This document shows positions 58,775 to 64,000 of a stretch of 64,000 bases of DNA, in pieces; position 1 is the stretch's first letter; each line of letters starts with the position of its first letter. The notes beneath the pieces were generated by a model. The model was not told the DNA's origin, did no database searches, and saw nothing but the letters and a program-made list of their open reading frames with translations. Both the position numbers and the translations under genes were made by a program. Location: assembly GCA_027922465.2 (NCBI GenBank), contig BQMF02000645.1, positions 62,001-126,000 of the forward strand. The letters run 5' to 3'. This DNA comes from Turritopsis dohrnii (Eukaryota; Cnidaria; Hydrozoa; Anthoathecata; Oceaniidae).

Positions 58775-59360
58775 CTTAAAAAAATTAAAAAACATCACAA
58801 AAAGTTCGCAAAAGAAATTGACTTAATACACAACCTCTGCTAGAGTAACCATACACAGTTTACAAAATTTTATCATTTCTCAAGTTACTTTATCAAATTT
58901 CAGGAACAGCAACAATAATGTGAATGTGACACACATTGTTTAATTCAAGTAATCGTAAGAAAACTCATATAACACCCGTTAGGAAGTTTACATGTGCACC
59001 ATTCTGGCAAAAAGGTGTTTTCCATGACGTCTTTATAGGAGAACAAACATTAACAATGCAACTACTAAATAGAACCGTTTCTTGGTATGTCTAAATATTG
59101 TTTCTTCGAAAAGTTCATTATGATATTAACTTGTGCATGAAGATGTGATCGTAATAATCTACTTTGATGTCTTAGTTGAACTGGACTCTCCTATGTTAGG
59201 ACTGACAACAATCTATAAAATCTCGATAATACGCATTTCACCGCGGTGATAAAGGCATCTGTTCCATTTGATTTTATATAGGAATTTTAAAAAATAGAAA
59301 AGCACTAAATTTTTTATCTGTCATAAAAGCAACTCACAATCGGAAGTATGTAGAGACAAA

Positions 59361-60890
59361 AAAAAAACATTTTCAACACTTTCTATCACATGAAATATTT
59401 TTAAATTACATAATTCTTGCACAGACTTTAAAAACTTTATGAATACATATATGTGGTACTAACAAGTTTTTCTGAAAGTTGTTGCCAAAAAGTTTGTGCA
59501 AAATTAAATATTTCCAACTGCCATAATGTTCTGCTTACAAAACAAGTCAAGTTTTTATACTGCATGAAAATTTCAATGCATTTGTAACGTCATTATAGAA
59601 TAGTGAAATGTCACATCTGTTAGCTTACGTTAAATCTGAATTTCATTGCAAAAATTTTTCATTCACCATTGACATTGTTGGTATTGATGTGACATTTGAT
59701 TATTATTTCTTCTTTGATTATTATTTCTTATTATTGTTGTTTCTTAATTGCTTACTGCTCTCATAGTTCTCATGGTCATCATTTGCCTTTAGTTCAAATT
59801 TATATACCGGGTCAGTCGGCTTTTTTGTCCGTTTTTCCAAGGACCACTTCCAGTTTTTTCTGCATAACTTTTTTTCTTCGCAATGAAATTAGAACAATGA
59901 TACACCAAAATATACTTAACAGATTCCTCTAATGAGAAGTAAAAAAACTCTCTTATATAATTATTCAATTTAAAGATCTTTTATGTTTTTGACTCACACG
60001 ATAGACAGTCACACTATAAGTACATCCTGATAATACCATAAATTTGAAAACTGCTGCGGCCACACATGTAGTTAACTTTGTTCTTAACTTAGTTCTATGA
60101 CTGGCTCAACCAGATAGGTTCTGATACATCTATTAAAAAATCTTGATTGTTATGCTTATCCATCTGCTGATTACTGCAACCTCAAGTGTCACAGTGAACC
60201 ATTTTAACGTGAATTCATTTTCTTAACTAACTCTTCACAAGAATGTGATTGAATGGGAAAGCGTTGAAAATTTTCTATACTCCCAAAGTACGTTTCATTT
60301 GTAAAAAGAAAACGTCTAAGCAAACAGTGAAAAAAATCATAATTCGTTAAGTATATTATTAATTCAAACTTGCAATTTACTTTCTGAATATAAGTTAGTT
60401 CTAAAAATTTTAGTTCAAAACATTTTAGAGATCTGGCACGAATACTTACATATTCACCTGAATTAGATAGCAAACATAGTGGTCAAGTGGAGAAGAGAAG
60501 CAAGATTACTAAAAAATTTATAAAAAAATAATTTAACTCGGGGCAATTTTAGGCAAATGTCTTTTATACACAATCCTTGATTTGAGGTTTGTTTTTACTT
60601 GGAATCCCTTTGAAAATATTTCGAAAAATAAATTCTTGTTTCTTCTTTGTTCCCCATGAATGCTTTTAAACAAAATACATCACTTGTTTCATATATACAA
60701 CCATAAGAACGACTTTACATGCATCTTATGTATATTAAAATGCAAGTGTTTTGAAACAAAAAAAAACGACAAAATTATTATTAAGTTGTTTATACATTGC
60801 ACACTAATTAAACAGAACAAGAAGCCGTTGGGCTTGAAGACTTCAGGACGTAACACAACGATGCATATTTAGTCTCAAAAATACAACGTT
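59361..60890. other. No recognisable gene upstream of the array
   Basis: Unit homology ends near 59,360 at an A9 run. No exon, promoter or domain is supported here. The minus-strand frame 60,204-60,473 has no recognisable content. The 5' exons of the TPR gene must be further right or unrecognisable. Confidence 0.5.
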
Positions 60891-60891
60891 G

Positions 60892-61297
60892 CCGAATTAC
60901 CAAATTATGTTCAAATCTAATAAAATGACTGTCAAATTCAAAATCAGCAACTTCTAATTGTGCATTGTAGAAATTTTTATGAATATTGCAGAACTTTCTA
61001 AATTTGATCCAAATTTGGCCCGAATTACCCATTTCTCGTCAAATCTGACAAAATGACTGACAAATTCTTAATCAGCACCTTTTAAATGTGATCGGCGCAA
61101 AATTTTTTGAAATTTGAACAACTTTTTAAATTTGGTCCAAATTTGACCTAAATTGCTTAATTTTAATAAAACCTGGCAAAATCGTTGTCAAATTTGAAAT
61201 CAGCACCTTTCAAATGTGATCCGTGCAAAATTTCATGAAAATTGAAGAACTTTCGAAATTTGGTCCAAATTTGGCCTAAATTGCCCAATTTTAGTCA
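60892..61297. repeat. 127-128 bp tandem repeat (3.2 copies)
   Basis: Copies start at 60,892, 61,020, 61,147 and 61,275 with CC(G/T)AAATTxC. Each contains a TGxCAAATTxxAAATCAGCA block and a TTTGGTCCAAATTTGG block. The fourth copy is cut by the LINE, and its remainder reappears at about 63,970 and continues out of the window. Confidence 0.85.
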
Positions 61298-63968
61298 TTA
61301 TTATTATTATTAATTAATATTTATACAGGTTCACTTCGTCAGTAAATATGTACATATATACAAAATATATACAAAATACTGTTATAAATGAAGGACCTGT
61401 TTAACATAAAGAACAAAAGAGAGATAAAAGAAAAACAAAATCGAATTGAGAAAAAAACGAAGCGCAATGAAATTGACTAGACAATTTATTAAATTGATTG
61501 ATTGCTTATTGAGATAGATTATAGTAGACTTGAAATTTTTCAAAGTATAGACTCAATCAAAACTAAATTTTTTTATTGAAGATTTGAATTTATTAAAAAT
61601 GTTTTCCTGTCTGATTTCGATGTCGAGTTTGTTGAATATAACTGCCCCTTGATAGTATGACAGTTTTTTCCCCGTTTCAGTTTTAACTTTAGGTAAGCAT
61701 AACATGCAGTTATTATTTCGTGTTGCAATTTCATGGGAGCAGATTGTATAGTTTCCTGTTTGCTCGTTGTAAAAGTTCTTAATATCTTTGTATACATCTA
61801 CCGCGACTCTACGTTTCAGCTGAGTTGTCAAACTTGACCAAGCATTACACTTGGGGCTACGGATGATTTGCTTTGCTTTACGAAAAATTGATTCGAACTT
61901 TCCGGTCCACGTGTTGTGCATGCTGGTGTAAAGAGGAAAGCAGTAAAATACGATTGGTTGAATCATTACCAAAAATATTGTTTCAGCAGTTGCTGATGAT
62001 ATCTTATAACGGATTTTTCGTAAGAGATTCAATCGCGAGCGCATCTCTTTGTATGAAGTTTGAAAGTGATCGTTCAGATTTAATCGTTTGTCCAGAACAA
62101 TACCAAGATATTTATAACTATCTGGCTGATTAATTACGTTGTTATCTATTTTAATCACTGATTTCTTTCTTCTTTTTATTGGAAAAGGATATAAATTCCG
62201 TTTTTCCCATTTTTGGGTTTAAAACCAGACAATTTTCTTCCATCCACTTATTAATTTTATTTGCATCACTATTAACATGGCTTTCAATGAGAGATAAAGA
62301 TGCATTCGAACAATACAACACTGTATCATCAGCATACATCAAAACTTTGCAATGCATTAACTGGTCGGGCAAATCGTTAATCATTATAGCAAACAAAACA
62401 GGTCCCAGAATGGAGCCTTGTGGTACCCCACGTGTTATGAATTCTTTGTTCGAAATGGTACCTGAGTAATTAACAATTTGGATTCTATTAAAAAGATAAT
62501 CGCTGATCCAGTTCAATTCGACATCGCATATTCCATAATAAGGAAGTTTCTGGATAAGACACGCGTGATTTACTGTGTCAAAAGCCTTCCGTAGATCCAT
62601 AAACAAGGCACCAGTAATTTTACCGCTGTCCATAGATTTTCGAATTTCATCTGTAAGTTTGATAACAGCTTGTTTTGTTGATCTATGCTTACGGAAACCA
62701 TACTGGTGTTGACTTAGTAGATCATTTGATTCAAAGTAACCAGATAGTTGATTGTAAGCGGCTTTTTCGAAAACTTTTGATAAAACGTTTAAAACTGATA
62801 TAGATCGGTAGTTATCTACATTTTGTTTGTCGCCAGACTTAAACACAGGAGATATTTTAGCAGTTTTTTCGCAGGTCGGAAACGTTGATGTTTTTAGTCC
62901 CCAGTCTATTAGAAAAGCTAACGGTGCGGCTAGTTCGTTCGCTGCATCTTTTATCATCTTGGCTGGAATATCATCTATGCCTAACGCTTTATTTGCATTT
63001 GTCTCTTTTAAGATCTTATTAATCTCTGATACGGTTACAGCTCGAAATTTGAATACGCAGTTTCGAGGGTTGACATGCATAACATTTTTGTGATGGTTGA
63101 AGAATTTCCAGGTTGTGTTGACTAGTGGAAGGCTAAGTATAGTTGAACCAACTTTTGTGAAGAAAGTGCAGAACGCATTCGATATCATATGTTTATCAGA
63201 TGTTGCAGTGTCATTTATTTTAAAAGTTTTGCTAATCTCATTGCGGTCTTTAGTACTATAGCATTTTTTGATCTGATTCCAAAACTGTTTCGGTTCGCCC
63301 GCGGATTCTCGAAAGGATTTTCGAACTTGGTTTGCTTTTGCTACACGGCTTTTATATGTAACACTATTTCTAAAGCTTTTATAAGCTAGCCAGTCGTCCG
63401 GGTTATTTGTAGCTTTATAATGCCGTAAGTGCATATCCCTGGTTTGCATTAAAGCTTTTATTTCATGGGTCATCCAGGGGTTTTCTTTACCGCAAACTTT
63501 AATTTCTTTCTTTGGTGCGTGATTGTTAATTATAATTGTTAAGTAGGATTTAAAAAGTTCCCATGCGTTATTGAAACTATTCATTGACAAACAATCTTCC
63601 CAAGGGGCATTACGGATATCGTCTTTGAAAGATTCCACTTTATATTTGGAATAATCACGAACTTTAGCGATTCTTGGCTTGTAGCGCTTACAGTTTATTT
63701 TGCGGATGTTTCCAACAAGGTTGTGGTCACTAAAGGAATTTGAGTGATTTAAAGTTCCATTATTTTTATTTTTATCCGTAACGCAAATTATGTCGATTGT
63801 TGTTTTACTGTTCCTGGCTATTCGTGTTGGTGACTTTATAACTTGGTAATAACCATTAGATTTAATTATATTCTTGATTTCAAGATGGTCTTTCGGGGCA
63901 CTGTAATCACAATTGAAATCTCTGCACATAATAACATCTTTCTTTTCAGCGTTAATTACTGTTAAGAG
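61298..63968 (-). mobile_element. 5'-truncated LINE inside the 127-bp tandem repeat
   Basis: A minus-strand non-LTR element with its 3' (ATT)n tail at 61,299-61,316 and its truncated 5' end near 63,968, where the tandem repeat resumes. Confidence 0.85.
61553..63968 (-). pseudogene. LINE ORF2 (endonuclease C-terminal half + RT), one frameshift
   Basis: Reading leftwards: second half of the APE endonuclease (MCRDFNCDYS, IDIICVTD, FSDHNLVG), linker, then RT motifs DNYRSISVLNVLSK, GFRKHRSTKQA, MDLRKAFDTVNH, GVPQGSILGPVLF, YADD (62,325-62,336) and CLVLNPKMGKTEF. At about 62,151-62,165 an A-rich run (AAAAAGAAGAAAGAAA on the minus strand) carries a frameshift, and the thumb region (YKYLGIVLDKRLN, then QENIFNKFKSSIKKF) follows in another frame to 61,553. 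The first residues of the long frame (63,969-63,995) are host tandem repeat. Endonuclease N-terminus missing; not functional. Confidence 0.88.
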
Positions 63969-64000
63969 TATCATTGTCAAATTCGAAATCAGCACCTTTC

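Larger units (their letters stand above)
30120..59360 (-). repeat. Tandem array of 23 TPR / membrane-anchor cassettes
   Basis: About 29 kb of head-to-tail units on the minus strand, each with a 126-bp TPR exon, about 120 bp of intron, an anchor-exon copy, and 0.5-0.8 kb of conserved intron. Most exons start 1.12-1.15 kb apart. A subtype spaced by about 837 bp (exons at 42,259, 43,096 and 45,070) shares the same deletion of about 306 bp, and the 37,384-37,835 pair is only 451 bp apart. Cassettes are numbered 1 to 23 from left to right; transcription would run from 23 to 1. Anchor copies broken or cut short are those of cassettes 1, 6, 8, 9, 10, 12, 14, 15, 17, 18, 21 and 23; cassette 5 is open but has lost its acceptor AG. 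No upstream domain such as a NACHT or NB-ARC is visible in the window. This is not kinesin light chain itself. Confidence 0.9.

Noticed and set aside
30120..59360. Regular repeats could suggest a CRISPR-like or satellite array
   Set aside because: Units are 0.8-1.15 kb, contain spliced coding exons with conserved frames, and the setting is eukaryotic.
62179..63389. Plus-strand frames at 62,179-62,469, 62,827-63,093 and 63,189-63,389
   Set aside because: Antisense to the minus-strand LINE RT.

Overview
This is eukaryotic, very AT-rich DNA from an invertebrate animal. The evidence is spliced exons with consensus GT-AG (and a few GC-AG) introns, several families of APE-type non-LTR retrotransposons, a Penelope-like GIY-YIG element, a tRNA-derived SINE and several TIR DNA transposons. 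The mix would suit an AT-rich cnidarian or another early-branching metazoan, but the sequence does not fix the taxon. No prokaryotic features are present.

The host content is one theme on the minus strand: exons of exactly 126 bp, each encoding one 42-residue tetratricopeptide repeat (TPR) of the kinesin-light-chain/NB-ARC-associated type (core LGDEHPDTL). All have phase 1 at both ends, so any number of them can be joined in frame. I find 27 intact copies and one decayed copy. Four lie in the left part (2.8, 15.2, 18.8 and 24.7 kb). Twenty-three lie in a dense tandem array at about 30.1-59.4 kb, with a unit of about 1.14 kb and a shorter 0.84 kb subtype. Every one of the 27 is open.

Many cassettes carry a second element about 120 bp downstream of the TPR exon. 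It has an acceptor (usually ACAG) in the matching phase, then 31-34 codons that end in a hydrophobic helix (VEIVFVLVFVVLAIFVVPV-like) and a stop codon. Eight copies are open with the stop at the same place, including copies with 6-nt and 9-nt in-frame deletions. Two more are open with longer tails, and the rest are broken. This looks like an array of alternative or relic C-terminal membrane-anchor exons and is the most unusual feature of the window. The 5' end of the gene is not recognisable here and may lie beyond the right edge.

Layout: 1-1.45 kb, LINE reverse transcriptase tail. 2.3-29.2 kb, two and a half large direct repeats (A about 2.3-14.3, B about 14.3-24.1, C from about 24.1), each with TPR exons, a decayed gene remnant and an old LINE. 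They are loaded with later insertions: a 6 kb two-ORF LINE that itself holds a 1.76 kb TIR element, a Penelope fragment, a SINE, a 1.9 kb TIR transposon and a 0.97 kb TTAA element. 30.1-59.4 kb, the TPR/anchor array, interrupted by an intact plus-strand LINE at 38.06-41.76 kb whose single ORF has a signal-peptide-like start, a 2A-like DIETNPGP motif, a PHD-like zinc finger, endonuclease and RT. Within the array a 4.14 kb block with three cassettes and one 0.72 kb TIR element has been recently duplicated in tandem. 60.9-64 kb, a 127-bp tandem repeat split by a 5'-truncated minus-strand LINE.
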